From Foliimonas ilicis (GTDB taxonomy: Bacteria; Pseudomonadota; Alphaproteobacteria; Rhizobiales; Rhizobiaceae): DNA of 64,000 nucleotides. The notes under the pieces were generated by a model, which did not search any database, was not told where the DNA came from, and worked only from the letters and a program-made list of their open reading frames with translations. A program made the position numbers and the translations under genes. Positions 7,873-16,894 of this stretch are shown here, one piece after another. The stretch spans positions 186,001 through 250,000 of the forward strand of contig NZ_JBDUUH010000006.1 of assembly GCF_039939195.1 (NCBI RefSeq), written 5' to 3'. The number at the start of each line of letters is the position of its first letter. Position 1 is the stretch's first letter.

Positions 7873-9822
7873 ATGACCGAGCCGCTGATACGCGTACGCG
7901 GGGTATCTCGCGCCTTCCCCGCAGGCGACGAGATGGTGCGGGTGCTGAAGGATGTCGACCTCGATATCGAGGCCGGTGAGATGATGGCCATTATCGGCGC
8001 TTCCGGCTCTGGTAAGTCGACCTTGATGAACATCCTTGGATGTCTGGATCGGCCGACGACAGGCAACTATTGGATCGAAGGGCGCGAGACGTCGAAGATG
8101 GGTGTGGACGAACTTGCAGCGCTACGCCGTGAGCGGTTCGGTTTCATCTTCCAGCGCTATCATCTGCTTGGCGATCTCAGCGCAGCCAGCAACGTCGAGG
8201 TGCCGGCCATCTATGCCGGACGCGGCCGATCCGACCGGCACAAACGGGCGATCGCCTTGCTTACGCGGTTGGGTCTGTCGGAGCGCATGGACAATATCCC
8301 CGGCAAGCTGTCGGGCGGCCAGCAGCAGAGGGTGTCGATCGCCCGCGCCCTGATGAATGGCGGCGAGATAATTCTGGCCGACGAACCGACCGGGGCGCTG
8401 GACACCCACAGCGGCGCGGAGGTCATGACAATCCTGCGTGAGCTTCACGCCGAAGGGCACACCATCATCCTGGTGACGCACGACAAGAAGATCGCGGACC
8501 ATACGGATCGGGTTGTGGAAATCAGCGACGGCGTCATCATTTCCGATGTTCGGAATGTGCCGAGGGCGGCCGCAACAGGACGTCCCGCTCGGGAGCGCGC
8601 GCCTGACGCTGGCTGGCGCGGCGCAATCGACCGGATGACCGAAGCCTTCCGCATGGCCGCGACTGCAATCTGGGCCCACAAGATGCGCTCGCTTCTGACC
8701 ATGCTCGGCATCATCATCGGCATCGCCTCGGTGGCCGCGATTTCGGCCCTGGGAGCTGGTTCGCAGCAACAGATCCTCAACAGTATCACCTCGCTTGGCA
8801 CCAATACGATCGAGGTGCGGGCCGGGAAAGGCATCGGCGATCTGGACGCGGGCAAGATTCGAACCCTGGTTCCGGCCGACGCAGAAGCGCTGGCGAACCA
8901 GCCCTATGTCGACAGCGTTACGCCAACCGTCTCGGCCAGCGTGACTGTCAAGCGCGCCGCCGTGACTGTCAATGCCGCGGTCACCGGGGCCGGCGCGGAC
9001 TTCTTCCGCGCGAGGGGCCTGGAACTGGCGCAAGGACATCTGTTCGACGCCCGGGACGTCACCGGCTACAGCCAGAATGTGGTGATCGATGCAAACGCCG
9101 CACGCGACTTGTTTCCCGACCGCGTGAACCCGGTGGGACAGGTCATCCTTCTGGGCACAATGCCGGCGAGGGTTGTGGGGGTGACGAAACCCGAGAATTC
9201 CTTCGGCCCGGCCGTCGATACCCTAACCGTTTATGCGCCCTATACCACCGTTATGGGCCGCATGCTGGGTCGACCAAATGTCGACGGCATAACTGTCCGT
9301 ATCAGCGACGATGTCGATCCGGGCAATGTCGAGGCGGCAGTTTCCCGCCTTATCGAGCGTCGGCATGGCGCGAAGGACTTCTTCCTTACCAACTCGGCGA
9401 CCATTCGTGAGACTATCGAGACCACTACGCGAACCCTGACGCTGCTGATTTCGTCAGTAGCGGTTATCTCGCTGATTGTCGGCGGCATCGGGGTCATGAA
9501 TATCATGCTGGTGTCGGTCACCGAGCGCACCAGGGAGATTGGCGTCCGTGTGGCCGTGGGCGCGCGACGCAGCGACATCCTCTCACAATTCCTGATCGAG
9601 GCCGTTCTGGTTTGTCTTGTCGGCGGCTTGATGGGGGTCATGCTCGCTCTCGGCATTGGCGCTCTTTTCAACTTGTTGAGCCCCGACTTCAAGATGATCT
9701 TCTCCTCGGGATCGATCATCATCGCCTTCGCCTGTTCGACCATGATCGGTGTCGTCTTCGGCTTCCTGCCCGCGCGCAACGCCGCCAATCTGGACCCGAT
9801 CGAAGCCTTGGCGCGCGACTGA
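7873..9822 (+). CDS. macB: MacB-like ABC transporter (ATPase fused to permease)
   Basis: 649 residues from ATG 7873; a longer frame opening at 7687 only shadows macA. The N-terminal ATPase has Walker A GASGSGKST, signature LSGGQQQR and Walker B IILADEPTGALD. A membrane domain follows with one helix after residue 280, a large periplasmic domain (MacB_PCD) and three C-terminal helices in the FtsX-like fold (the block around TERTREIGVRVAVGARR is typical). It powers export of macrolides, peptides or envelope lipids with MacA. The substrate is not deducible. Confidence 0.93.
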   Translation: MTEPLIRVRGVSRAFPAGDEMVRVLKDVDLDIEAGEMMAIIGASGSGKSTLMNILGCLDRPTTGNYWIEGRETSKMGVDELAALRRERFGFIFQRYHLLGDLSAASNVEVPAIYAGRGRSDRHKRAIALLTRLGLSERMDNIPGKLSGGQQQRVSIARALMNGGEIILADEPTGALDTHSGAEVMTILRELHAEGHTIILVTHDKKIADHTDRVVEISDGVIISDVRNVPRAAATGRPARERAPDAGWRGAIDRMTEAFRMAATAIWAHKMRSLLTMLGIIIGIASVAAISALGAGSQQQILNSITSLGTNTIEVRAGKGIGDLDAGKIRTLVPADAEALANQPYVDSVTPTVSASVTVKRAAVTVNAAVTGAGADFFRARGLELAQGHLFDARDVTGYSQNVVIDANAARDLFPDRVNPVGQVILLGTMPARVVGVTKPENSFGPAVDTLTVYAPYTTVMGRMLGRPNVDGITVRISDDVDPGNVEAAVSRLIERRHGAKDFFLTNSATIRETIETTTRTLTLLISSVAVISLIVGGIGVMNIMLVSVTERTREIGVRVAVGARRSDILSQFLIEAVLVCLVGGLMGVMLALGIGALFNLLSPDFKMIFSSGSIIIAFACSTMIGVVFGFLPARNAANLDPIEALARD

Positions 9823-10149
9823 TGAGGCGACATCGACGAACTGATCAGGAGTTGATGTTATTTTTCGACAGATTTCGCCGGCCAGTGCTCATAATCTACG
9901 TGACGGCGTGTCGCGGCTATTGAGCGCCGGGCCCATCCGCTTCGGCTATGGAGCCTGACTGCTGCTTCCAGATGAAGGTCCTCATTCTTAGACTGCTCTC
10001 CGAAAACCACCATTCTGCTTCCGACCCTAATTCGGTCATCCGCACTCCCAACGCCCAGGCTTGGAAGCGGTCACTGTGGCTTCAAATTGAAGTCGCCTTC
10101 TCTTCACCCCGTGTAGTCTCGGACGTTTGCACAAGCGGATATGTCAATT
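9823..10149. other. Intergenic stretch after macB
   Basis: No gene recognised. It separates the efflux operon from a decayed IS6 remnant. I see no clear terminator or repeat. Confidence 0.4.
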
Positions 10150-10440
10150 TGCTTAAGCGGCGGGGAGAAGTACGCCTGGGAGCGCCAAAACGAATGATTA
10201 CCGAAAAACTACGATCTTACGCCGCCGCAAACGCCAAGTCATGCCAACTCCCGAGCACCGGTTCCCACAAAGGATTAAATAATCGAGCATAGAACTCGCA
10301 TTTGCCACTGCGAAAAACGGGAGCGCTAATGCAAACATTTCGATCTATCGGAAACCCTCAGCGGTTCTTTTCAGCTTTGTCGGTGGTGCGCAATTCTCTT
10401 GGTGCGGCCTCGCTCAAAACGCACCGCCCCTGCAACTAAC
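10150..10440 (+). pseudogene. C-terminal remnant of an IS6-family transposase
   Basis: Only the last third of a transposase is readable: KRMITEKLRSYAAANAKS, SHKGLNNRA, a stop, then NSHLPLRK, and further on RSIGNPQRFFSALSVVRN. It resembles the same part of the element at 3.2-3.9 kb but carries its own lesions. No ends were identified. It is a fossil beside the peptide-uptake genes. Confidence 0.7.
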
Positions 10441-10597
10441 CATCGTACAAGGGCATTTGCACACTGGTAATCCATCACGGATGTTGCTGCCTAAAAACCG
10501 GCATTCACGAAACTTTCGTCCTAACCGACTTAACCTGACAGCACCATAGTGACAGTCATGATCGTCGAAGGGACGTTCGTGGGCCGCATGCGCGCTG

Positions 10598-11383
10598 TCA
10601 AAGACTGACTGCCAGAGGGTCTTTTTCGCCGAGGAACGACACGACCACTGAAGGCAAGGCTGCAGAGGTCAATTTGTAGATACCGCAATTGGAGATAAGT
10701 GCCCGTATATCGGTACCAAGCCCACGATAGTGCCAGATCGTGCGGGTCGCATATGGTTCGTTTCCATTTCGCCACGACACGCCCATCGTCAGGCCACGCA
10801 GATACTTACGTTGATGGATTTCAAACGGCATAAGGATCGTTTGCCCGAAGGTGGGCGCATTGCCGCGAGTCAGTTCGGTCAAAAAGATACGCTGTCGCCG
10901 GTAAGCAGCGAGTCCGACATAGCGGGAACGTTGCCCGACGCCGCGTTGCGTGTCCTCGATACGTTCGAGTGATGTTACCAATGCTTGTCCGTTTTTTTCC
11001 CGCAGGTGGGAGCAGGAACTAACGATTCTGTCGGGCCAGGAAACTGATCTGTGCCAGGTCTGATAAAACCCGAAATGCGGGCGCAACGCCTGCAGGTCAC
11101 CGGGAAAGGCGTCGGCTAGAGGCCCTTCCTCCATTGCGGGCTGAAGTCTCTCATTTAACTTATGGCGAAAGGCCCCCGTCGGAAGATCGAAGTCAGACGA
11201 ATCCAGACCGAAAGCGGCAGCAATTCTGAGCCGGTTATTCGCCGACGGCAGCGCGCCTGTGTTGATGTAACGATTAAATTGCTGCCTGTTGATGCTGATG
11301 GCGCGGCATAGATCCGAAATCGAATGCCTGGTGCTGCAAGCAAGTTTCAGATTGTCGCTAAAATTCGCACGGGTCCTGTTCAT
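10598..11383 (-). CDS. HTH transcriptional regulator, divergent from the peptide-binding protein
   Basis: 261 residues from ATG 11383. The N-terminal third has a helix-turn-helix-like segment (SISDLCRAISINRQQFNRY) resembling XRE/Cro-type domains; the remaining roughly 190 residues resemble no ligand domain that I know. It is transcribed away from the binding-protein and hydrolase genes, with about 110 nt between the starts, so it is the likely local regulator. An upstream in-frame extension to 11476 is possible but would reach towards the divergent gene's leader. Confidence 0.7.
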   Translation of the reverse strand: MNRTRANFSDNLKLACSTRHSISDLCRAISINRQQFNRYINTGALPSANNRLRIAAAFGLDSSDFDLPTGAFRHKLNERLQPAMEEGPLADAFPGDLQALRPHFGFYQTWHRSVSWPDRIVSSCSHLREKNGQALVTSLERIEDTQRGVGQRSRYVGLAAYRRQRIFLTELTRGNAPTFGQTILMPFEIHQRKYLRGLTMGVSWRNGNEPYATRTIWHYRGLGTDIRALISNCGIYKLTSAALPSVVVSFLGEKDPLAVSL

Positions 11384-11491
11384 GATGATTAGCGTAAACC
11401 TGCTTAAAGGCGCGTCAAGCCGCGAAATTGCATAAGATTGAACTGGGTCCACTATCGAGGAAATAAACGCTGGCAACGAGGGGCCAAAAAA

Positions 11492-13057
11492 ATGACCGAG
11501 TTTAGCAGAACGCTAGATATTTCACGTCGTAAATTTCTCCAGGGAAGCGCGCTTTTGGGCATTTCGGCCACGGCAGGTACGCTTATCGCATCACCGGTTC
11601 AGGCGCAGACCCCGGTGCGCGGCGGGACCTTGCGAATGGGGCTCGCGGGAGGGGCTTCCGCAGACACGCTCGACCCGGCACTGGCATCCGCCAGTGTGGC
11701 GTTCGTCATAGCCCATTGCTGGGGAGATACACTTGTCGAATCTCACCCGGAAACGGGTGAACCGCTTCCATCGCTGGCCGTGTCATGGACTTCATCTGCC
11801 GACGCCAAAGAATGGATCTTCAAAATCCGGCAAGGCGTCAGTTTCCATGATGGCAAGCCGATGACGGCCGCGGATGTGGTCGCCACGCTACGCCGCCATG
11901 CGGACGACGGCTCAAAGTCGGGCGCGCTCGGATTGCTGTCGGACATGAAGCAGATCGAGGATCGTGCCGGCGACGTTGTCATTACTTTGGTGGAAGGTGA
12001 TGTTGACCTTCCCCTCCTGCTAACTGACTACCACCTCCAGATTCAACCGGAGGGCGGCACCGGGAATCCCTCAGCGGCAATCGGTACCGGACCATACAAA
12101 CTGATCGCTTTTGAGCCAGGCATCCGAGCCACCTTCGAGAAAAATGCCAACGATTGGCGCGACGATCGAGGCCATGTCGATAACGTCGATATAATCGTCA
12201 TGAACGATTCCACCGCCCGCACCAATGCGTTGAGCGCCGGTCAAGTCGACTTCATCAATACGGTGGAGCCGAAGGTGGCACCGTTTCTGTCCAAGGTCCC
12301 GAATATCGATATCCTTCAGAGTTCCGGCAAGGGATTTTACTCCTTCCTTATGCATTGCGATACGGCGCCGTTCGATAACGCTGATTTGCGGCTGGCGCTT
12401 AAATATGCCGTCGACCGCGAGGCCATACTGGACCGCGTGGTCGGCGGTTTCGGGACTATTGGCAACGATTACCCGGTGAACGCCAATTATGCACTGGCCC
12501 CGACCGATATCGAACAACGCGTCTACGATCCCGAGAAGGCCGCCTTCCATTTCAAGAAATCGGGTCATGACGGGCCACTCTTGCTTCGTACCTCCGAGGC
12601 AGCGTTTCCTGGCGCGGTGGATGCAGCCCAACTCTTCCAGCAGAGCGCCGTCAAAGCCGGCATCAAGATCGACCTGCAGCGCGTTCCAAGCGACGGCTAT
12701 TGGTCAGAAGTTTGGAATGTCCAACCATTCTGCGCTTCCTACTGGGGCGGGCGCCCAACACAGGATTCACGCTATTCAACCTCCTATGTCTCGAATGCGG
12801 AATGGAACGATACCCGCTTCAAGCGCCCTGACTTCGACACCATGGCGATGCAAGCTCGCGCCGAATTCGACCAGGACAAGCGTCGAGCTCTCTATCGAGA
12901 GATGGCGATCATGGTGCGCGACGAAGGCGGACTAATACTTCCCGTATTCAACAACTATGTAAACGCTGCCTCGAAGCATCTGAAGGGGTTTGTCCACGAC
13001 ATCGGCAATGATATCTCCAACGGACGTATTGCCAGCCGCGTCTGGCTAGAGGGCTGA
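11492..13057 (+). CDS. Periplasmic peptide-binding protein of an ABC transporter (SBP family 5)
   Basis: 521 residues from ATG 11492 (MTEFSRT), preceded by a GAGGGG-like ribosome site. A twin-arginine-type signal (SRRKFLQGSALLGISATAG) ends near VQAQ. The body has family-5 hallmarks: RGGTLRMGLAGG, then KEWIFKIRQGVSFHDGKPM. It captures oligopeptides or similar ligands in the periplasm. No permease or ATPase gene of this system lies beside it; the next gene encodes a CocE-type hydrolase, so a peptide or ester ligand that is then cleaved is plausible (inference). Confidence 0.9.
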   Translation: MTEFSRTLDISRRKFLQGSALLGISATAGTLIASPVQAQTPVRGGTLRMGLAGGASADTLDPALASASVAFVIAHCWGDTLVESHPETGEPLPSLAVSWTSSADAKEWIFKIRQGVSFHDGKPMTAADVVATLRRHADDGSKSGALGLLSDMKQIEDRAGDVVITLVEGDVDLPLLLTDYHLQIQPEGGTGNPSAAIGTGPYKLIAFEPGIRATFEKNANDWRDDRGHVDNVDIIVMNDSTARTNALSAGQVDFINTVEPKVAPFLSKVPNIDILQSSGKGFYSFLMHCDTAPFDNADLRLALKYAVDREAILDRVVGGFGTIGNDYPVNANYALAPTDIEQRVYDPEKAAFHFKKSGHDGPLLLRTSEAAFPGAVDAAQLFQQSAVKAGIKIDLQRVPSDGYWSEVWNVQPFCASYWGGRPTQDSRYSTSYVSNAEWNDTRFKRPDFDTMAMQARAEFDQDKRRALYREMAIMVRDEGGLILPVFNNYVNAASKHLKGFVHDIGNDISNGRIASRVWLEG

Positions 13058-13139
13058 GCCCAGGCAGATCCATTAAACCTGGTCCGTGCGTAATGCGCAG
13101 TGGATTTGCCGCCGCGCCCATCATTTATTGAGAAATCCC

Positions 13140-15137
13140 ATGTCGAAAACGAATTTTCACGTTATCGAAAACGAGTGGATCATCCTGAAGGATGGCACAC
13201 GGCTGGCAGCGCGCATCTGGATGCCAGATAGCGCGGGCGCGGAAAGTGTCGTGCCGGCCGTGCTGGAGTTTCTTCCATACCGCAAGCGCAACGGCACCGC
13301 GCCGCGCGACGAGTCCACCTATCCGATCTTTGCCGCAGCCGGTATTGCCGGCGTGCGCGTCGACATTCGCGGTTGCGGTGAGTCAGACGGGGTGATCGAC
13401 GGCGAATATACCGCGCGTGAGCTTGCCGACGCAGTCGAGGTGATCGAATGGATCGCCGCCCAAGGCTGGTCAAATGGCAGTGTCGGCATGATGGGTATTT
13501 CCTGGGGCGGCTTCAATTGCCTTCAGGTGGCAGCGTTGAAGCCGCCAGCGCTGAAGGCAGTGATTTCCATCGCCTCGACTGTGGATCGCTACAACGACGA
13601 CATTCACTACAAGAATGGCACGCATCTTTCGGCGCAATTGTCATGGGCGGCGACGATGAGCGCCTACCAGTCGCGGGCGCCGGACCCTGACATCGTCGGC
13701 GAGCGCTGGCTCGGCATGTGGCTTGAGCGGCTTGAGCAGGAGCCGTTCTTCATGGAGCAATGGCTCTCACACCAGCGCCGCGACGACTTCTGGCGTCATG
13801 GATCGATATGCGAAACTTTCGAGGAGTTTTCGGTTCCCGCGCTGATGATCGCCGGGTGGGCCGACGGCTATCGCAACACACCGCTAAAGGCGGTAGTAGG
13901 GATGCCTGAAAAGACTTGGGCGCTGATTGGTCCCTGGGTCCATAAATATCCTCATTTCGCCTTTCCAAAGCCTCGGGCAGACTTCCACGGCGAGGCGATT
14001 GCATGGTGGCGTCATTGGCTATGCGGGGAAGGGAACGGCGTGGAATCCACTCCCCGGATGCGCGCCTATATTCTCGACGGCCCTAGGCCTGCGCGCCGGC
14101 GGGAGGCAGATCCAGGTTATTGGATCGCCAAGAACAGGTGGGCTGAACCGGAGACTATCACTCTGCACCTAGCTTCCTCGGGCCACCTCGAACACGATCC
14201 GGTATCCGGCTTATCAGGCAGCGCCTTACTACAGTCACCTCTCGATACCGGCACGATGGCAGGAGGGTTCTTCACCCCGAAGCCTGATGCAGAGATGGCC
14301 GGTGATCAGCGCATAGATGATGCCGGATCCCTCGTCTTTGAAAGCACGGTGCTTGCCGAAGAATGTGTCGTCCTTGGCCAGCCGGTGCTCAAGGTAGTGC
14401 TTTCAAGTGATGTGCCTCTCGCCAACCTTGCGGCGCGGCTGGTGGATATTCATCCAGACGGTGTTGCCACGCGTGTCTCTTACGGCGTTCTCAACCTTGC
14501 ACATCGTCTCGGCAACGCCGAGCCTCAACCGCTTGAGCCGGGCAAGCCGGTCGAGATCGTGTTGGTGCTCGACGCCTGCGGCTATCGATTCGGGCCGGGA
14601 CACCGCATCCGCCTGGCACTCTCCAGCGCTTACTGGCCAATGATACTGCCTCCGCCGAATGACGCAACGCTGGCCGTCGACCTTGCTAAACTACAGCTGG
14701 AACTACCGCTGTTGGGTACGCATCGCAGGATTAAGGTAGCTGAACCAACAAATCCGGATCCACTGCCGCACTACGACATCTTGAAGGAAGGGTCTTCCAG
14801 CCGATCCATCGCGCGTAATCTGGCGGACGGCGTAACCCGCTATCGGATCGACGAAGATTCCGGCCTCAGCCGTCATCCTGATAACGGGCTGTGTACCCGC
14901 GATATTCACGAAGAGGTGTGGTCGATCACGCAAGGCGATCCATTGTCGATGACAGCAGAAGCGCGCTGGACGTGCATTACGGAGCGCGATGAATGGCAGA
15001 CCCGTACGAACAGTGTCTCGACGCTGTCGTGCACGGAGACTGAATGGGTGATTTCAGAGCGTATTGAAGCTTTCCAAGACGATCGCAATGTATTCACGCG
15101 AGAGCGCACCCGCCGCATACTGCGTGACCACATGTGA
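13140..15137 (+). CDS. CocE/NonD-family alpha/beta hydrolase (S15-type peptidase/esterase)
   Basis: 665 residues from ATG 13140. N-terminal alpha/beta-hydrolase domain with nucleophile elbow GISWGG (Ser about residue 121), acid candidate GWADGY and His candidate WVHKYPH, then the C-terminal jelly-roll domain (DACGYRFGPGHRIRLALSSA) of X-prolyl dipeptidyl peptidase/cocaine-esterase-like enzymes. No signal peptide is seen, so it acts in the cytosol. It lies about 80 nt after the binding-protein gene and is probably co-transcribed. Candidate substrates are acylated amino acids, esters or proline peptides. Confidence 0.9.
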   Translation: MSKTNFHVIENEWIILKDGTRLAARIWMPDSAGAESVVPAVLEFLPYRKRNGTAPRDESTYPIFAAAGIAGVRVDIRGCGESDGVIDGEYTARELADAVEVIEWIAAQGWSNGSVGMMGISWGGFNCLQVAALKPPALKAVISIASTVDRYNDDIHYKNGTHLSAQLSWAATMSAYQSRAPDPDIVGERWLGMWLERLEQEPFFMEQWLSHQRRDDFWRHGSICETFEEFSVPALMIAGWADGYRNTPLKAVVGMPEKTWALIGPWVHKYPHFAFPKPRADFHGEAIAWWRHWLCGEGNGVESTPRMRAYILDGPRPARRREADPGYWIAKNRWAEPETITLHLASSGHLEHDPVSGLSGSALLQSPLDTGTMAGGFFTPKPDAEMAGDQRIDDAGSLVFESTVLAEECVVLGQPVLKVVLSSDVPLANLAARLVDIHPDGVATRVSYGVLNLAHRLGNAEPQPLEPGKPVEIVLVLDACGYRFGPGHRIRLALSSAYWPMILPPPNDATLAVDLAKLQLELPLLGTHRRIKVAEPTNPDPLPHYDILKEGSSSRSIARNLADGVTRYRIDEDSGLSRHPDNGLCTRDIHEEVWSITQGDPLSMTAEARWTCITERDEWQTRTNSVSTLSCTETEWVISERIEAFQDDRNVFTRERTRRILRDHM

Positions 15138-15175
15138 AGATTGTGTCGCAAATCGGGGTCAGAACAAGATGGGAT

Positions 15176-15998
15176 GGCACTGTAAAGTTATCGAGCGTAA
15201 TTGGCGAAAGCCGCAGTTTCAGCATTGTCGCTGACTTTACGCAGCCTTCACGCCTGTGATCTCGCGCCACGCCATCATTGCAGTATTCCGAAGTCCACGG
15301 TTCTCAGATGATGAATATTGGTTACGAGGAAAATGATGGAGGTTGGCAATGGGATCATGGATTGAAACGAAGCGCTGAAGCTGACGGGGTGATTTGAAGC
15401 GCTTCATGATCCGCTCCCGTCGTCGAACTGGCTGGCGCGAATTCTCCGCCCGGTTGTTGAGCCCCTTGTGCTTACGATGATCACAGACGGTCAGACCAAT
15501 CTGCCCGTTGGCCGCCGCATAGGATCTAAGTTTGTCCGTCACCATGACACGCGGCGCACAACCTTGTTCCTTGAGCACTTTGCGGATCAAACGCTTGGCA
15601 GCCTTGGTATTCCTGCGGCTTTGCACCAGGACATCCAGAACAAAACCATCCTGATCGACGGCCCTCCACAACCAGTGTTTCCTGCCATTGATCGAAACAC
15701 TGCTTCATCGAGGTGCCACTTGTCGCCAAGGCGTCGCGTGCGCCGACGGATCTTGTTGGCAAAGTTCCGTCCGAATTTCTCCGCCCACGTGCGGATCGTC
15801 TGGTGCGTGACGATGATGCCTTTATAGGCAAGCATATCTTCCACCATGCGAAGGCTGAGCGGGAAGCGGAAATACAGCCACACCGCCTCGGCGATGATTT
15901 CAGCTGGAAAACGGTGGCGGCGATAGAGTGGATCACGAGCTTCGGGCATCACTCGAAGTCACAATAATTCATCGCTAACTGGTTAAATTTACGGTGCC
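15176..15998 (-). mobile_element. IS6-family insertion sequence with recognisable ends
   Basis: 823 bp. The left end GGCACTGTAAAGTTA at 15176 and the reverse complement of the right end, GGCACCGTAAATTTA (ending at 15998), are terminal inverted repeats with 13 of 15 matches. The flanking 8-mers are GATGGGAT on the left and GATCCGAT on the right (6 of 8 identical), perhaps a diverged target duplication. The right flank is inside a dispersed repeat. The transposase is frameshifted. Confidence 0.85.
15237..15949 (-). pseudogene. IS6-family transposase with one frameshift
   Basis: The N-terminal part from ATG 15949 reads RHRFPAEIIAEAVWLYFRFP and continues through an HTH (KGIIVTHQTIRTWAEKFG) to DKWHLDEAV. 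There a one-base deletion near 15695 moves the frame, and the DDE region continues in another frame (WRAVDQDGFVLDVLVQ, VTDKLRSYAAANG, HKGLNNRAENSR). Re-joined it would be a normal-length protein of about 237 residues. IS6 enzymes are not known to need frameshifting, so I take it as inactivated. Confidence 0.88.
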
Positions 15999-16036
15999 GA
16001 TCCGATTTATATAACCGACTTCTCACACGGTCTGCC
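15999..16036 (-). repeat. Dispersed palindromic repeat, copy A (cut by the IS)
   Basis: The first 38 bases of the 64-bp repeat seen complete at 16820-16883 and 18982-19045, on the opposite strand; 36 of 38 match the copy at 16820. It ends exactly where the IS6 element begins, and the remainder is not on the far side of the element. Confidence 0.75.
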
Positions 16037-16051
16037 TAAAATTCGGGCCGT

Positions 16052-16345
16052 TCAATATCCGACTTCTTTTTGATGCCGGAAGGCCAGCACATACACCGCA
16101 TCGTCGGCTGGTTCGTGGCGATACAGCGCCACATAGCCGGAATCCCCGAACGGTATTACTAGCTCGCGCAGCTCCGGCTCCTCGGGGAAGGGCCGGCCGA
16201 TTTCCGGCGTTTTTTCCAGAAGCAGGAATTGCCGTTCGATGGCCTGGCCGGCCCGCTTGGCAGCTTCCGGCGCTTTCCCGGACAAAATGCGCCGACAGCG
16301 CGCCAACCCCACGGCCGCGCCTTCCGTGACGATTACTTGTGGCAC
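16052..16345 (-). CDS. RelE/ParE-superfamily toxin
   Basis: 97 residues. The ParE-like fold is suggested by the helical first half (AAKRAGQAIERQFLLLEKTP), PEIGRPFPEEPELRELVIPF and the C-terminal strand VYVLAFRHQKEVGY. ParE toxins poison gyrase, RelE toxins cleave ribosome-bound mRNA; this one looks ParE-like. Its start overlaps the upstream antitoxin gene by 13 nt, so the pair is coupled. The last codons abut dispersed repeat copy A. Confidence 0.88.
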   Translation of the reverse strand: MPQVIVTEGAAVGLARCRRILSGKAPEAAKRAGQAIERQFLLLEKTPEIGRPFPEEPELRELVIPFGDSGYVALYRHEPADDAVYVLAFRHQKEVGY

Positions 16346-16611
16346 TCAGGCATCGCCTTTTCGTCGTCGGTACCCCAAGTGTTCAACCAGGTCCGGACTT
16401 CCTGGCCGGTTAGGTGCTTGCCTGTTTCCTTATAGGCCGCCCAGGATGCCAAGGCTTCCTGTTTGAAACTCTCGCGGGCTTCCTCGCGGTCTACATACTG
16501 CTGGATCGCTTCGAGCATGATCCAGTGCGCCGAGCGCTGGCGCTGGCTAGCGAGCTGCTGGACGCGGCTTTTCAAGCCATCATCAATCTTGAGAGATGTC
16601 GCCATATCCAT
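16333..16611 (-). CDS. Ribbon-helix-helix antitoxin (ParD/CopG-like)
   Basis: 92 residues. The N-terminal ribbon-helix-helix (ATSLKIDDGLKSRVQQLA, then SAHWIMLEAIQQYV) binds DNA as a dimer; the C-terminal helix should wrap the toxin. It is the first gene of the pair, and its promoter contains a 25-bp palindrome directly upstream, consistent with autorepression. The start could be ATG 16611 or ATG 16605. Confidence 0.88.
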   Translation of the reverse strand: MDMATSLKIDDGLKSRVQQLASQRQRSAHWIMLEAIQQYVDREEARESFKQEALASWAAYKETGKHLTGQEVRTWLNTWGTDDEKAMPECHK

Positions 16612-16618
16612 AGCCCTT

Positions 16619-16643
16619 TATCACATGGTAATACCTAGTGATA
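16619..16643. promoter_or_regulatory. Operator palindrome of the ParDE operon
   Basis: Imperfect 25-bp palindrome: outer arms TATCAC/GTGATA and inner arms GGTA/TACC around a central A, with mismatches only at two dinucleotide positions and the centre. It ends 8 nt before the antitoxin start, covering the expected promoter/ribosome-site region. Binding by the RHH antitoxin is inferred. Confidence 0.65.
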
Positions 16644-16680
16644 ATATAGCTCTTCGCTGTTGAGTTGTCCATGCGCCGAA

Positions 16681-16737
16681 ACTGTCGCAGAAGTCAGTCG
16701 CGAAAGTTTTACTTTTGCATCCGAGTTTTGCGACAGT
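16681..16737. repeat. Inverted repeat with repeated TCGC units
   Basis: Perfect 9-bp arms ACTGTCGCA (16681-16689) and TGCGACAGT (16729-16737), 39 nt apart, with further GTCGC units near 16696 and 16807. The position between two decayed regions and the spacing suggest an old recombination site or transposon end. No family could be assigned. Confidence 0.4.
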
Positions 16738-16819
16738 GCGCCTTTCGCCATAAGGTCATGTTGGATCAACACCTTATGGGTGGGCGCATCGAATCTGCGT
16801 CTGGCAGTCGCAAAAATCA

Positions 16820-16883
16820 GGCAGACCGTGTGAGAAGTCGATTATATAAACCGGATCTGCTATTCATTGGCAATTATCGAGCC
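16820..16883 (+). repeat. Dispersed palindromic repeat, copy B
   Basis: 64 bp beginning GGCAGACCGTGTGAGAAGTC. It is about 80% identical to copy C, with equal length and no gaps. Its ends GCAGACCG and CGGATCTGC can pair with one bulge, giving a palindromic character. It is preceded by an A-rich stretch, as are copies A and C. Confidence 0.75.
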
Positions 16884-16894
16884 TGCCGCGAATT

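Noticed and set aside
15237..15949. Programmed frameshifting in the second IS6 transposase
   Set aside because: No slippery sequence with a plausible downstream structure was seen at the frame change, and the family is not known to use it; a simple deletion explains it.
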